A stretch of 18,730 bases of DNA, taken from NCBI GenBank assembly GCA_016934535.1, contig JAFGSQ010000069.1:1-18730 (forward strand), read 5' to 3'. Positions 7,570 through 15,025 of this stretch are shown piece by piece; position 1 is the first letter of the stretch, and every line of letters starts with the position of its first letter. Under the pieces are notes generated by a model. It saw nothing but the letters and a program-made list of their open reading frames with translations. It made no database searches and was not told the DNA's origin. This DNA is from a candidate division WOR-3 bacterium (GTDB taxonomy: Bacteria > SDB-A). Made by a program: the position numbers and the translations under genes.

Positions 7570-8928
7570 ATGCCTGACAAAGAAACTGATAAAAGCGCCG
7601 AAAACTGGGAAAGAATAGTAAAGCTTCTGAAAAATGAAGCTCCTTTTGAAGGTCATGAATCTTTAAATCTCTGGTTTGCCAATTCAAAAGCTTTACATAT
7701 GGATGACGGAGTTTTAAAGATAGAAGTCCCAAACTCAACAATAAAAGATTGGATAGATCACAATTATCTTAAAAAAATTAACAATTTAATAAAAGCAAAC
7801 TTTCCTAGTAATTTCGAAATTACTTTTATTGCAAAAGAGTTCAACCACATACCTGAACCTGAAATTAAAATTGAAACTCAGGAAGCGGTTATAAATATAA
7901 GCACGACAAATCTGGACAATAGATATACATTTGACAATTTTATTCAAGGAGACAGCAACAAATTTGCTTGTGCAGTCGCCGTTTCTGTTTCAGACAATCC
8001 GGGTACAAGATACAATCCTCTATTTATTTATGGCGGAGTCGGCCTAGGAAAGACTCACATTTTAAACGCCATAGGTAATAAAATAATTCACGGAAGAAAA
8101 TTAAAACAGATTCTTCTAACCTCGGCTGAAATGTTTGTAAATGAATTGATTGAATCCATAGGAAAAAACCAGCAAACAATCTTCAGAAAAAAATACAGAA
8201 ACCTTAATGTTCTGATGATAGACGACATTCAGTCTCTTGTGAGATGGGACAGCGCTCAGGATGAATTCTTTCACACTTTTAACACTCTTTATAGTTTAAA
8301 AAATCAAATTGTAATGACATCAGACAGACCTCCGAACGAAATTCCGAAACTTCACGAAAGGCTTATATCAAGATTCAGACAAGGATTGATGGTTGAAATT
8401 AAACCGCCTGAACTTGAAACGAGAATAGCCATATTAGAAAGATATGCTCAAAATAATCACATAAATGTCGAAAAAGAAGTGCTAGACGCTATAGCAAGAA
8501 AAGTAACAGACAACGTCCGGGTTCTCGAAGGTGCCCTCATAAGACTTTCTGCATTCAGTTCCATAGTAGGAAAAGATGTCATAGACATTGAAATGGCGCA
8601 TGAAATATTAAAGGACATTTTAAAAAGCGAAGAAAAAGTTATCACTCCTGAGATTATACAGAAGAAAGTAGCTGAATTTTTTGATTTGTCGGAATACGCG
8701 ATAAAGGGGAAAAAAAGGAACAAATCAATCGCTATTTCAAGACACATTGCTATGTATCTGACAAGAGAGATGACTGATTTATCTTACAAAGAGATAGGAG
8801 AATTATTCGGAAAAAAAGACCATTCTACAGTAATTCATGCTATTAAAAAAATCGGAAAGAAAATTCAGGAAGAACAGTCGTTTGCAAAAGAAATCGAAAA
8901 AATTAAATCAGACTTGAAAGATAAATAG
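7570..8928 (+). CDS. dnaA: Chromosomal replication initiator protein DnaA
   Basis: AAA+ ATPase that binds DnaA boxes and melts the origin. The 452-residue length is typical. Domain I spans about 8-80 (WERIVKLL ... DWIDHNYLKKI), with a short variable linker to about 115. The AAA+ domain begins YTFDNFIQGDSN and has Walker A GGVGLGKT (155-162), Walker B VLMIDDIQ, sensor 1 MTSDRPP, the arginine-finger region ERLISRFRQG and sensor 2 RVLEGAL. The C-terminal DNA-binding domain carries the family signature DLSYKEIGELFGKKDHSTVI (403-422), with the DHST residues that read the box. The ATG at 7570 has no good ribosome-binding site, but the N-terminus aligns well with domain I. It is followed by a 220-bp gap and then dnaN. 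Confidence 0.98.
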   Translation: MPDKETDKSAENWERIVKLLKNEAPFEGHESLNLWFANSKALHMDDGVLKIEVPNSTIKDWIDHNYLKKINNLIKANFPSNFEITFIAKEFNHIPEPEIKIETQEAVINISTTNLDNRYTFDNFIQGDSNKFACAVAVSVSDNPGTRYNPLFIYGGVGLGKTHILNAIGNKIIHGRKLKQILLTSAEMFVNELIESIGKNQQTIFRKKYRNLNVLMIDDIQSLVRWDSAQDEFFHTFNTLYSLKNQIVMTSDRPPNEIPKLHERLISRFRQGLMVEIKPPELETRIAILERYAQNNHINVEKEVLDAIARKVTDNVRVLEGALIRLSAFSSIVGKDVIDIEMAHEILKDILKSEEKVITPEIIQKKVAEFFDLSEYAIKGKKRNKSIAISRHIAMYLTREMTDLSYKEIGELFGKKDHSTVIHAIKKIGKKIQEEQSFAKEIEKIKSDLKDK

Positions 8929-9148
8929 TGTTTTTGTTTAAAAGAGATGAAAAAAGTGTGGAAATCAGATAAACAATATTGACAAAAAGATTAATAATGA
9001 AAAAATGTGAATTCTTTGAATTTATAAACAAAAGAATTAACAAGGGTAAACTTAATAACTTAATGACATAAACAATGTATCAAGATAATTCACACAGCAA
9101 CAACAACAACAGATATATATTTAATATTAGTTGAAGAAAGGAGAGAAT
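8929..9148. other. dnaA-dnaN intergenic region with DnaA-box-like sites, second candidate oriC segment
   Basis: This 220-bp AT-rich gap holds DnaA-box-like 9-mers: TGTGGAAAT (8957-8965, complement ATTTCCACA, 7 of 9), TGTGAATTC (9006-9014, 7 of 9) and TAATTCACA (9086-9094, 8 of 9). The last abuts a run of CAA trinucleotides (about 9098-9109) and then an AT-rich stretch (9111-9130), a box-repeat-AT layout like an unwinding element. No gene or RNA is recognisable here. Many bacteria place oriC on either or both sides of dnaA, so this may work with the gap upstream of dnaA. Confidence 0.45.
9086..9130 (+). promoter_or_regulatory. DnaA box next to a CAA repeat and AT-rich tract (possible unwinding element)
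   Basis: TAATTCACA (9086-9094) is followed directly by CAG, then four CAA repeats and CAG, then ATATATATTTAATATTAG. A box next to a phased trinucleotide repeat and an AT tract is the geometry of the DnaA-trio unwinding element, but CAA does not fit the published trio consensus. The assignment is therefore tentative. Confidence 0.35.
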
Positions 9149-10273
9149 ATGAAATTTAAAACTTCCTCCGATGTTTTTCTTACAAGCCTGGAACCTCTTT
9201 TATCAATCGTTCCTCAGAGAACACCGTATAATGTTTTAAAAAATCATTTGAAAATGACTGCGGAAAAGAAAAAGATTAAAATTCTTGCCACAAATATTGA
9301 AACTACCGGAGAACTGTCATTCGACGCAGACGTAGAAAAAGAAGGTGAAATTGTAATACCGGTCAAAAAACTGACTGATTTTTTGAGAAAAATTCCTTCT
9401 TCGGAATTGAGTATAGAAGCTGTTTCTGGAAAACTAAATTTTATGTATGACAAAGGATATTTTCATTTACCAACTGTAATGCCTGACGAATTTCCCGAAA
9501 TTCCTGAAGTTGTGCCTGAAAAAGAAATTCTTTTTAACCCGAGAATGTTAAAAAAAATGGTTGATAAAACCGCTTTTGCGATAAACACAATTGGAGCGAC
9601 TAGCCCTATTGTCGACGGTATTTATTGGAAATTTAAGGGAAAAAATACAGAAATGGTAGGAGCGAGTAACCACAGACTCGCAAAATTTTCCAATGAAGTC
9701 CAAATAAACGCCGATTTTTCTGTAATAATACCTCAAAAGTTTCTTGTACACGTCTCTTCATACGTCGAAGAAGAAGATATAAAAATCTCTCTTGGGCAGG
9801 AAAGAATCAGTTTTCATATACCTGAAAAGAACCTTTTACTGACAAGCAGACTAATAAATTTTAATTTTCCAGATTACAGTAAAATAATATTTGATTCTTC
9901 AAAACATAAATTTCAGGTAAATAAAAAAACTATTTATGAAGTAATAGCGAGAATTTCAATTTTTTCAGATTCTCTATCTTTCAGGATAAAATTGTTTTTT
10001 GACAAAGATAATAAACTTGAAATTTCTTCATCTTCAACAGAAAGCGGAGAAGCAAAAGAAACAATAGAATATATGAGGAATTCAAAAGGGAATGAAAAAA
10101 TTAAAATTCCGATTAATTATCACTACATTACTGATATATTGAAAAATATTGAAAGTGAAGATGTTTTGTTTTTGATAAATGAGACTGATAAAGCTATTGA
10201 AATCGTACCTGCTGAAGAAGATCCTGGTGAGAAAGTTGTTTATATTTTGATGCCTTTACATTCTAAAGACTGA
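9149..10273 (+). CDS. dnaN: DNA polymerase III sliding clamp, beta subunit
   Basis: The ring-shaped processivity clamp of the replicative polymerase. The 374 residues from this start are the usual length. Recognisable segments include the N-terminal MKFKTSSDVFLTSLEPLLSI, the domain-2 region with AINTIGATSPIVDGIYWKF and the ligand-pocket-like ASNHRLAKFS (clamps usually have TDGHRLA here). The C-terminus EKVVYILMPLHSKD matches the family VxMPMR-type ending, with LH in place of MR. The ATG at 9149 is preceded by AAAGGAG (9137-9143) at 5-nt spacing, so the in-frame TTG at 9131 is not the start. One nucleotide separates its stop from the next gene, a penicillin-binding protein, where recF would normally be. 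Confidence 0.96.
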   Translation: MKFKTSSDVFLTSLEPLLSIVPQRTPYNVLKNHLKMTAEKKKIKILATNIETTGELSFDADVEKEGEIVIPVKKLTDFLRKIPSSELSIEAVSGKLNFMYDKGYFHLPTVMPDEFPEIPEVVPEKEILFNPRMLKKMVDKTAFAINTIGATSPIVDGIYWKFKGKNTEMVGASNHRLAKFSNEVQINADFSVIIPQKFLVHVSSYVEEEDIKISLGQERISFHIPEKNLLLTSRLINFNFPDYSKIIFDSSKHKFQVNKKTIYEVIARISIFSDSLSFRIKLFFDKDNKLEISSSSTESGEAKETIEYMRNSKGNEKIKIPINYHYITDILKNIESEDVLFLINETDKAIEIVPAEEDPGEKVVYILMPLHSKD

Positions 10274-10274
10274 C

Positions 10275-12389
10275 ATGAAAGAAAAAGGTTTTTTATTTTT
10301 TAAATTTTTATTGATCCCAATAATTTTTTGCATCGCAGGTACAGTTTTAGGATCGGTTCTTAGATTTAGATTCCTTGAAGACAGCATAAAAGATCAGCTA
10401 CCTCTTGTTAACACACTGGAAAATCCTGCTTCAGGTGTTACAAGGATATACGACAGAAATAATAAATTAATTGCCGAATTTTCGACACAGTGGAGAGACC
10501 CGGTTCCTTTGGAATCAATACCTGAATATCTCGTAAAAGCAATAATTACAGTAGAAGACAGAAGATTTTACGAACACAAAGGGATTTCATGGTTTGATAT
10601 AGCGCGAGCTTTCATTAAAGACATAGTAAGCTCGGAAAACGTATCGGGTGCGAGCACTATAACTCAACAGCTTGCGAGAAACAGATTTTTAGGTTTTGAA
10701 AAATCCATGCAGAGAAAACTTAAAGAATTTTTTTTGGCCAGGGAAATAGAGAGGAATTTTTCAAAAAATGAAATACTTGAATTGTATCTCAATGAAATAT
10801 ATTTTGGACAAGGTGCTTACGGAGTAAAAGCGGCGGCAAAAAGATATTTCAATAAAGATTTATCTGAACTAACTCTTGCGGAATGCGCATTGATAGCAGG
10901 TATTCCAAGACAACATAATTATTATAATCCTATCAGGAATTATAACGCGTCCCTTGAAAGAAGAAATTTAATATTAAAGATGATGAAAGATTTAGGACAG
11001 ATTGACGAAGAAACATATAATGCTGCAAAAAGAGAATCTCTTTTAGTAAATGAAGGATACCTGCTTGGTGGAAAGGCACAGTACTTTGTTGAAGAAGTCA
11101 GAAAGTGGCTGATATCTCACTACGGAATCGAGAGAATTTATCAAAAAAACGGCGGACTGGATGTTTATACGACTCTGGACTTGGACGTTCAAATAGCTGC
11201 AGAAAGTATATTGGAAATAAATTTAGACAATCTTGAAAAAACATACAGTTTAAGACCGAAAAGACTAGACGAAAACTCAATTGATGAAACGGGTAAAACG
11301 AAATATATTCAGGGAGCGCTTGTTTGTATACAGGCAGGAACCGGAGAAGTGCTGGCTATAGTCGGAGGAAGAGATTTCGAAGAGAGCGAATTTAACAGAG
11401 CGACACAGGCGAGAAGGCAAGTCGGATCTTCTTTCAAACCTTTTGTTTACCTGGCTGCCATTGACAATGGATTTACTTTAGGAGACGTGATGCTCGACGC
11501 TCCGCTTGCAATAGATTTAGGCGGCGGAAAGCAATATAGACCGCAGAATTACGACTTGAAATATGAAGGATTCATGACTCTGAGGACCGCATTGGCAAAA
11601 TCGAGAAACGTCATAGCTGTTAAGCTTTTAAGGCACGTAGGAGCTTCGACGGTTATTTCATATGCAAGACTGCTCGGAATAAAAAGCCAGTTGAAACCGG
11701 TATTATCACTGGCTCTTGGAACTTGCGATCTGACACTAATGGAAATGACGTCTGCTTTTAGTGTATTTGCATCCGGAGGAATGAGAGCAGATCCATATAT
11801 GATTAGAAAGATAGAAGAAAGAAGCGGAGATACAAGAAACATTATTTTTGAGTATACACCTAAACCTACAAGAGTCATATCAAAAACAACAGCTTACCTT
11901 ATGCAAAGCGCCATGAGATCAGTTGTTAGATCAGGAACAGCTACTTCGGCGGCGAGAAATGCAGGATTGACAAGACCATCAGCGGGAAAAACAGGGACTA
12001 CTGACGACTACACAAACTGCTGGATGGTCGGTTATACTCCGGATATTTCATGCGGTGTTTGGGTAGGATACGACAGCTTGAGGACAATATTCAGATCAGC
12101 TTCCGGAGGTCTTGTAGCGGCTCCAATATGGGCTTCTTTTATTGTAGAAGCGAGCAGAATTTTAAAAATACCTTCTAATGATTTTATCGCACCGGAAAAT
12201 ATTGTGTCATTAACTGTATGTACAGAAAGCGGAAAAATAGCTTCATCTAACTGCGAAAATACATACAGCGAAATATTTATAATTGGAACTGAACCGACAG
12301 AAGTGTGCCCTCTGCACAGAGATTATCTTGGGATGCCGGAGGATCCGGAATTCAAGGATGACACGACGAAACCGATTTTGATTTTTTAA
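10275..12389 (+). CDS. Class A penicillin-binding protein (bifunctional transglycosylase/transpeptidase, PBP1A-like)
   Basis: Polymerises lipid II and crosslinks peptidoglycan from the outer face of the inner membrane. It has 704 residues, with a single N-terminal membrane anchor (about 8-30). The GT51 domain shows EDRRFYEHKG with catalytic Glu94, GASTITQQLARN, the QRKLKEFFLA region and EIYFGQGAYG. The transpeptidase domain has the three active-site motifs SSFK (nucleophile Ser385, Lys388), SRN (443-445) and KTGT (572-575). A C-terminal segment contains Cys-rich VCTESGK...NC...VCPLH, common in PBP1A-type enzymes. It starts 1 bp after the dnaN stop. The next gene, encoding an OmpA-like protein, has its ribosome-binding site overlapping this gene's stop codon. 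Confidence 0.95.
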   Translation: MKEKGFLFFKFLLIPIIFCIAGTVLGSVLRFRFLEDSIKDQLPLVNTLENPASGVTRIYDRNNKLIAEFSTQWRDPVPLESIPEYLVKAIITVEDRRFYEHKGISWFDIARAFIKDIVSSENVSGASTITQQLARNRFLGFEKSMQRKLKEFFLAREIERNFSKNEILELYLNEIYFGQGAYGVKAAAKRYFNKDLSELTLAECALIAGIPRQHNYYNPIRNYNASLERRNLILKMMKDLGQIDEETYNAAKRESLLVNEGYLLGGKAQYFVEEVRKWLISHYGIERIYQKNGGLDVYTTLDLDVQIAAESILEINLDNLEKTYSLRPKRLDENSIDETGKTKYIQGALVCIQAGTGEVLAIVGGRDFEESEFNRATQARRQVGSSFKPFVYLAAIDNGFTLGDVMLDAPLAIDLGGGKQYRPQNYDLKYEGFMTLRTALAKSRNVIAVKLLRHVGASTVISYARLLGIKSQLKPVLSLALGTCDLTLMEMTSAFSVFASGGMRADPYMIRKIEERSGDTRNIIFEYTPKPTRVISKTTAYLMQSAMRSVVRSGTATSAARNAGLTRPSAGKTGTTDDYTNCWMVGYTPDISCGVWVGYDSLRTIFRSASGGLVAAPIWASFIVEASRILKIPSNDFIAPENIVSLTVCTESGKIASSNCENTYSEIFIIGTEPTEVCPLHRDYLGMPEDPEFKDDTTKPILIF

Positions 12390-12394
12390 GGAGG
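12388..12394 (+). promoter_or_regulatory. Shine-Dalgarno deciding a TTG start
   Basis: AAGGAGG at 12388-12394 overlaps the TAA stop of the penicillin-binding protein gene and lies 6 nt before TTG at 12401. It is a near-perfect ribosome-binding site. No in-frame ATG follows for several codons, so it supports TTG initiation and termination-reinitiation coupling. Confidence 0.75.
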
Positions 12395-12400
12395 AGCGAC

Positions 12401-13063
12401 TTGAAATTATTATTGTCGCTGTTTGTCATTGTCATGACTCTTTTCGCAGCGTATTCAGTTTATCTTTATTTTACAAAGTATAAGATGATTGAAGATAAAT
12501 TAATAAGTGTAGAACATGAAAGAAACGCGCTTCTGACTAGAATGGCTTCTGTTGAAGGATTTAAAGTCAACGACACGTTGATGTCAAAAACGAGCACTCC
12601 GTTGACTCCATACGGCAAGGAAATTGTTGATTCGCTGGAATTGCAGGTAAACAATATAATTATGGAAGTCGATTCTCAAGTTTTTATAGGAGCGTCGGTT
12701 GAAATACCCCTGGATAATTTTTTTGATCCGGAATCTATTACAGTGTGGAAGCAAGGAGGAAAAGAGCTTTTACAAAGAATCGGCGACATTATTAACAGAA
12801 GCGGAAACGTAAAAGTTGTTTTTTCTGTATACGTAGACAGTTATATTCCCGGAGAGGGAGAGATTTACGCAATAAAAACCCCATGGGAAGTTGCAGCAAA
12901 AAGAGGACTCGACATAGTTCAATTTCTGAATGACAGCTGCGGAACAGTATCAGCTCAAATAACACTTGAAATTTACGGATCACAGTTTCCAAAAGGAGAC
13001 ACGACTACCAGGGAAGGAAGAGTTGCGACGAGAAGAGTTGTTTTTACGCTTTTGGAAAAATGA
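12401..13063 (+). CDS. Membrane-anchored OmpA/MotB-like protein
   Basis: A 220-residue protein with a TTG start set by a strong ribosome-binding site. One N-terminal membrane segment (about 3-24) is followed by a short charged, coiled-coil-like stretch (about 30-52) and a linker. The C-terminal domain (about 105-220) follows the OmpA/MotB peptidoglycan-binding pattern: GKELLQRIGDIINRSGNVKV, a strand with VDSY, then WEVAAKRGLDIVQFL, then YGSQFP and EGRVATRRVVF. The GRxxxRR near the end matches the OmpA-family GRxxNRRV. The Asp and Arg that bind diaminopimelate in OmpA are only partly recognisable. Its position after a PBP suggests a tether or helper in wall synthesis (inference). It overlaps the next gene by ATGA. 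Confidence 0.75.
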   Translation: MKLLLSLFVIVMTLFAAYSVYLYFTKYKMIEDKLISVEHERNALLTRMASVEGFKVNDTLMSKTSTPLTPYGKEIVDSLELQVNNIIMEVDSQVFIGASVEIPLDNFFDPESITVWKQGGKELLQRIGDIINRSGNVKVVFSVYVDSYIPGEGEIYAIKTPWEVAAKRGLDIVQFLNDSCGTVSAQITLEIYGSQFPKGDTTTREGRVATRRVVFTLLEK

Positions 13064-14019
13064 AAGTCCTGGTTCTTTTCTCAGGCGGACTCGATTCTCT
13101 GTTAGCTTCCTTCTGGGTAAAAAGTTCAGGATTAGAGCCTGAACACATATTTATAAAAACTCCATTCAATAGGTCAGAAAGACCTCAATATTTCGCCGAG
13201 AAATACGGATTGAAATTGAACCTGATAGAAACAGATAGAAATTATTTAGAAATAATAAAAAACCCTGAATACGGAACAGGGAAAAATCTGAATCCTTGTA
13301 TAGACTGCCATGCGTTCATGATAAAACAAACGGGAATTTTACTGGAACATAAAAAAGCGGCCTTCATTGTAACAGGAGAAGTTTTGGGTCAAAGGCCGAT
13401 GTCTCAAAGAAAAGACGGATTGAGATCGGTAGACAGACTGAGCGGATATGGAGAATTGACAGTAAGACCTCTTTCAGGCAAATTACTTGAAAAGACTACA
13501 CCTGAAAAGCTGGGGTGGATTAAAAGAGAAAAAATGTTATCTATTTCAGGAAGAGGTAGAGCAGAACAACTGGAACTGGCAAAGCAATATGGAATAGACG
13601 AATATGAGAACCCGGCAGGGGGATGTCTTTTGACTGATAAAAACATATCATCCAGGACGTTAAAACTTATACAAAGAAACGAATTCGATAAATTCAACAT
13701 TGAACTTGTCAGAGTAGGAAGACATTTTGTATCGCGCTCAGGAACGAAAATAATCTTGGGAAGAAATAAAAATGAAAACGATAAACTCTTTAAAATGAAA
13801 AGAAAAAATGACTTGTTTTTAGAACAGAATAAAATAAAAGCTCCTTCCGCGTTAATTCTGTTTCCCTTCAAAAGCGATGACTTACAGACTGCGGCAGATC
13901 TTATTTGTTTTTTTTCAAAAAATAGGAACGGCAACTTCACGATTCCAGCGCCGGTAGGCGAGATATTAAGCCGTCAATTATCTGACGAAGAAGTTGAAAG
14001 GATGAAGCTGTTTAAATGA
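13060..14019 (+). CDS. PP-loop ATP pyrophosphatase, thiouridylase-like, with NFACT-R-like C-terminal domain
   Basis: A 319-residue cytoplasmic protein. The N-terminus, VLVLFSGGLDSLLA, carries the PP-loop SGGLDS (8-13) used to adenylate substrates in MnmA, ThiI, TtcA and QueC. NPCIDCHAF (Cys80, Cys83), GEVLGQRPMSQ and NPAGGCLLTD (Cys189) follow. This CxxC plus distant Cys arrangement resembles the [4Fe-4S] ligands of TtcA/TtuA-type tRNA thiolases. The C-terminal third has RVGRHFVSRSGTKIILGRNKNENDKL, close to the NFACT RNA-binding (DUF814-like) motif, consistent with a tRNA substrate. A tRNA thiolation role is therefore likely, but the modified position is unknown. It overlaps both neighbours by ATGA. 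Confidence 0.8.
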   Translation: MKVLVLFSGGLDSLLASFWVKSSGLEPEHIFIKTPFNRSERPQYFAEKYGLKLNLIETDRNYLEIIKNPEYGTGKNLNPCIDCHAFMIKQTGILLEHKKAAFIVTGEVLGQRPMSQRKDGLRSVDRLSGYGELTVRPLSGKLLEKTTPEKLGWIKREKMLSISGRGRAEQLELAKQYGIDEYENPAGGCLLTDKNISSRTLKLIQRNEFDKFNIELVRVGRHFVSRSGTKIILGRNKNENDKLFKMKRKNDLFLEQNKIKAPSALILFPFKSDDLQTAADLICFFSKNRNGNFTIPAPVGEILSRQLSDEEVERMKLFK

Positions 14020-14429
14020 ATTTAATCGTTTTTTTATTGATAGTAAACGTAACGGGAGATTTTCAGCCTTCTCCTGCCAGAGCAATATTCTCTTCAGTTT
14101 TAATTCCTGGAGGAGGGCAGTTTTATACAGGTAGAACAACGAGAGGAATAATAATAGGAACGATAGAAGGTTTAATGTTATCTTCCACCGTCTATAATCA
14201 TTTCAAATACAAACATTATTTGAATGAATTTGAGAGAACAGGAAACATTGAAGACAGTCTAAGATATAGAGGTTTTTACGACATGAGAAACAATATGTTG
14301 TGGTGGGATGCCTTTGTTATTGCTGTTTCTGCGGTTGACGCTTATGTTGGCGCCAAGATGTATGCTTATTACGAACACCAGGAAAATGGCGACGGAAGAA
14401 TAAATATTGGATGGGTTTTAAATTGGTAA
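14016..14429 (+). CDS. Small DUF5683-like membrane protein
   Basis: 137 residues, function unknown. A hydrophobic signal-like N-terminus (1-12) is followed by ARAIFSSVLIPGGGQFYTGR (21-40), the SxLxPGxGxxxxG motif also seen in the 226-residue protein at 3405-4085. A hydrophobic stretch (IIIGTIEGLMLSS) follows, then a polar loop, then a second hydrophobic segment (WWDAFVIAVSAVDAYVGA). The tail GRINIGWVLNW ends in a terminal Trp, beta-strand-like. Its ATG overlaps the PP-loop gene stop. Its stop codon lies inside the arm of the first parS palindrome, and it overlaps rsmG by 19 bp. Confidence 0.72.
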   Translation: MNLIVFLLIVNVTGDFQPSPARAIFSSVLIPGGGQFYTGRTTRGIIIGTIEGLMLSSTVYNHFKYKHYLNEFERTGNIEDSLRYRGFYDMRNNMLWWDAFVIAVSAVDAYVGAKMYAYYEHQENGDGRINIGWVLNW

Positions 14430-15025
14430 ATGTTTCACGTGAAACATTTATAGATCAATTTAATGTAAATTTGGAAAAAATTGATAAACTGCTTTTGTTT
14501 GAGAAATTATTAATAGAAACGCTTTCAACACATCAGATAATATCGAGAAAAGATGAAAAAAAGATTTGGAACAGACATATCCTCGATAGTTTAATGATGA
14601 TGTTTCACGTGAAACATTACAATATTGATGTAATAGACGATGTCGGATCGGGAGGGGGTTTTCCTGGCCTGGTTCTGGCCGTGGTTATAGATGAATTAAA
14701 AGTCAGACTTGTCGAAAGAAAAATAAAAAAGTGTAATTTTCTCGCTCAGGTAATAAAAAAACTTGGATTAAAGAATGTTGATATAATTTGTCGTGATTCA
14801 TTCGAAAAAAAAATATTTTCAGACTTCTTAGTTACCAGGGCCGTTTTCGGTGAAAAAGCCAGCGGAAATATTTATAAACTGATTTCGGATAAAGGAATTT
14901 TTTTTAACTATCAGAACGAACTATATCCTATAAGTAAATTAAAGATAATAAATAAACTGGATTACGTTTTACCTGGTGAAGAAAAAAAGAGATATTTAGT
15001 GGCGTACAGAAAATCCTTATTATGA
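14411..15025 (+). CDS. rsmG: 16S rRNA (guanine527-N7)-methyltransferase RsmG (GidB)
   Basis: Methylates G527 of 16S rRNA using S-adenosylmethionine. 204 residues, slightly short for the family. The N-terminal helical part includes IWNRHILDSL. SAM motif I, DVGSGGGFPG, is at 77-86, followed by LVERKIKKCNFLAQV and the TRAVFG motif. Two perfect parS sites lie in the coding sequence and are read as NVSRET (codons 7-12) and MFHVKH (64-69). The ATG at 14411 overlaps the previous gene by 19 bp. An in-frame TTG at 14423 is an alternative start. Its stop overlaps the next ATG. In many genomes this gene sits beside parA-parB, but here an EamA-type transporter gene follows. Confidence 0.93.
   Translation: MGFKLVNVSRETFIDQFNVNLEKIDKLLLFEKLLIETLSTHQIISRKDEKKIWNRHILDSLMMMFHVKHYNIDVIDDVGSGGGFPGLVLAVVIDELKVRLVERKIKKCNFLAQVIKKLGLKNVDIICRDSFEKKIFSDFLVTRAVFGEKASGNIYKLISDKGIFFNYQNELYPISKLKIINKLDYVLPGEEKKRYLVAYRKSLL
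14431..14446. promoter_or_regulatory. parS: parS centromere site 1
   Basis: TGTTTCACGTGAAACA matches the conserved bacterial parS 16-mer exactly. It is the core of a perfect 24-bp palindrome (14427-14450) that includes the stop codon of the upstream DUF5683-like gene. parS is the loading site for ParB (Spo0J) in chromosome segregation and usually lies near oriC, as here, about 5-7 kb from the candidate origin. It is inside the rsmG start region. Confidence 0.93.
14601..14616. promoter_or_regulatory. parS: parS centromere site 2
   Basis: A second exact copy of TGTTTCACGTGAAACA, within an 18-bp perfect palindrome (14600-14617), starting 170 bp after the first. It lies in rsmG in a different codon frame from site 1, so the repeat is kept at DNA level rather than protein level. 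Two sites this close give two ParB loading points on one gene. Confidence 0.93.

Noticed and set aside
8979-9007. TTGACA at 8979-8984 as a dnaN promoter
   Set aside because: No -10-like hexamer is found at 16-18 nt spacing. The nearby TAATAAT is only 7 nt away.
9095-9112. CAA repeat as a canonical DnaA-trio
   Set aside because: The described trio pattern is not matched on either strand. Only the geometry is similar, so it is reported as a tentative observation.
9131-9148. TTG at 9131 as the dnaN start
   Set aside because: It would place the strong AAAGGAG ribosome-binding site inside the gene. The ATG at 9149 has it at 5-nt spacing and gives the usual N-terminus.
13404-13940. Minus-strand frame of 178 codons inside the PP-loop gene
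   Set aside because: Antisense shadow. The plus-strand frame has PP-loop, CxxC and NFACT-like motifs and operon overlaps, while the minus product is Ser/Leu/Phe-rich with no motif.
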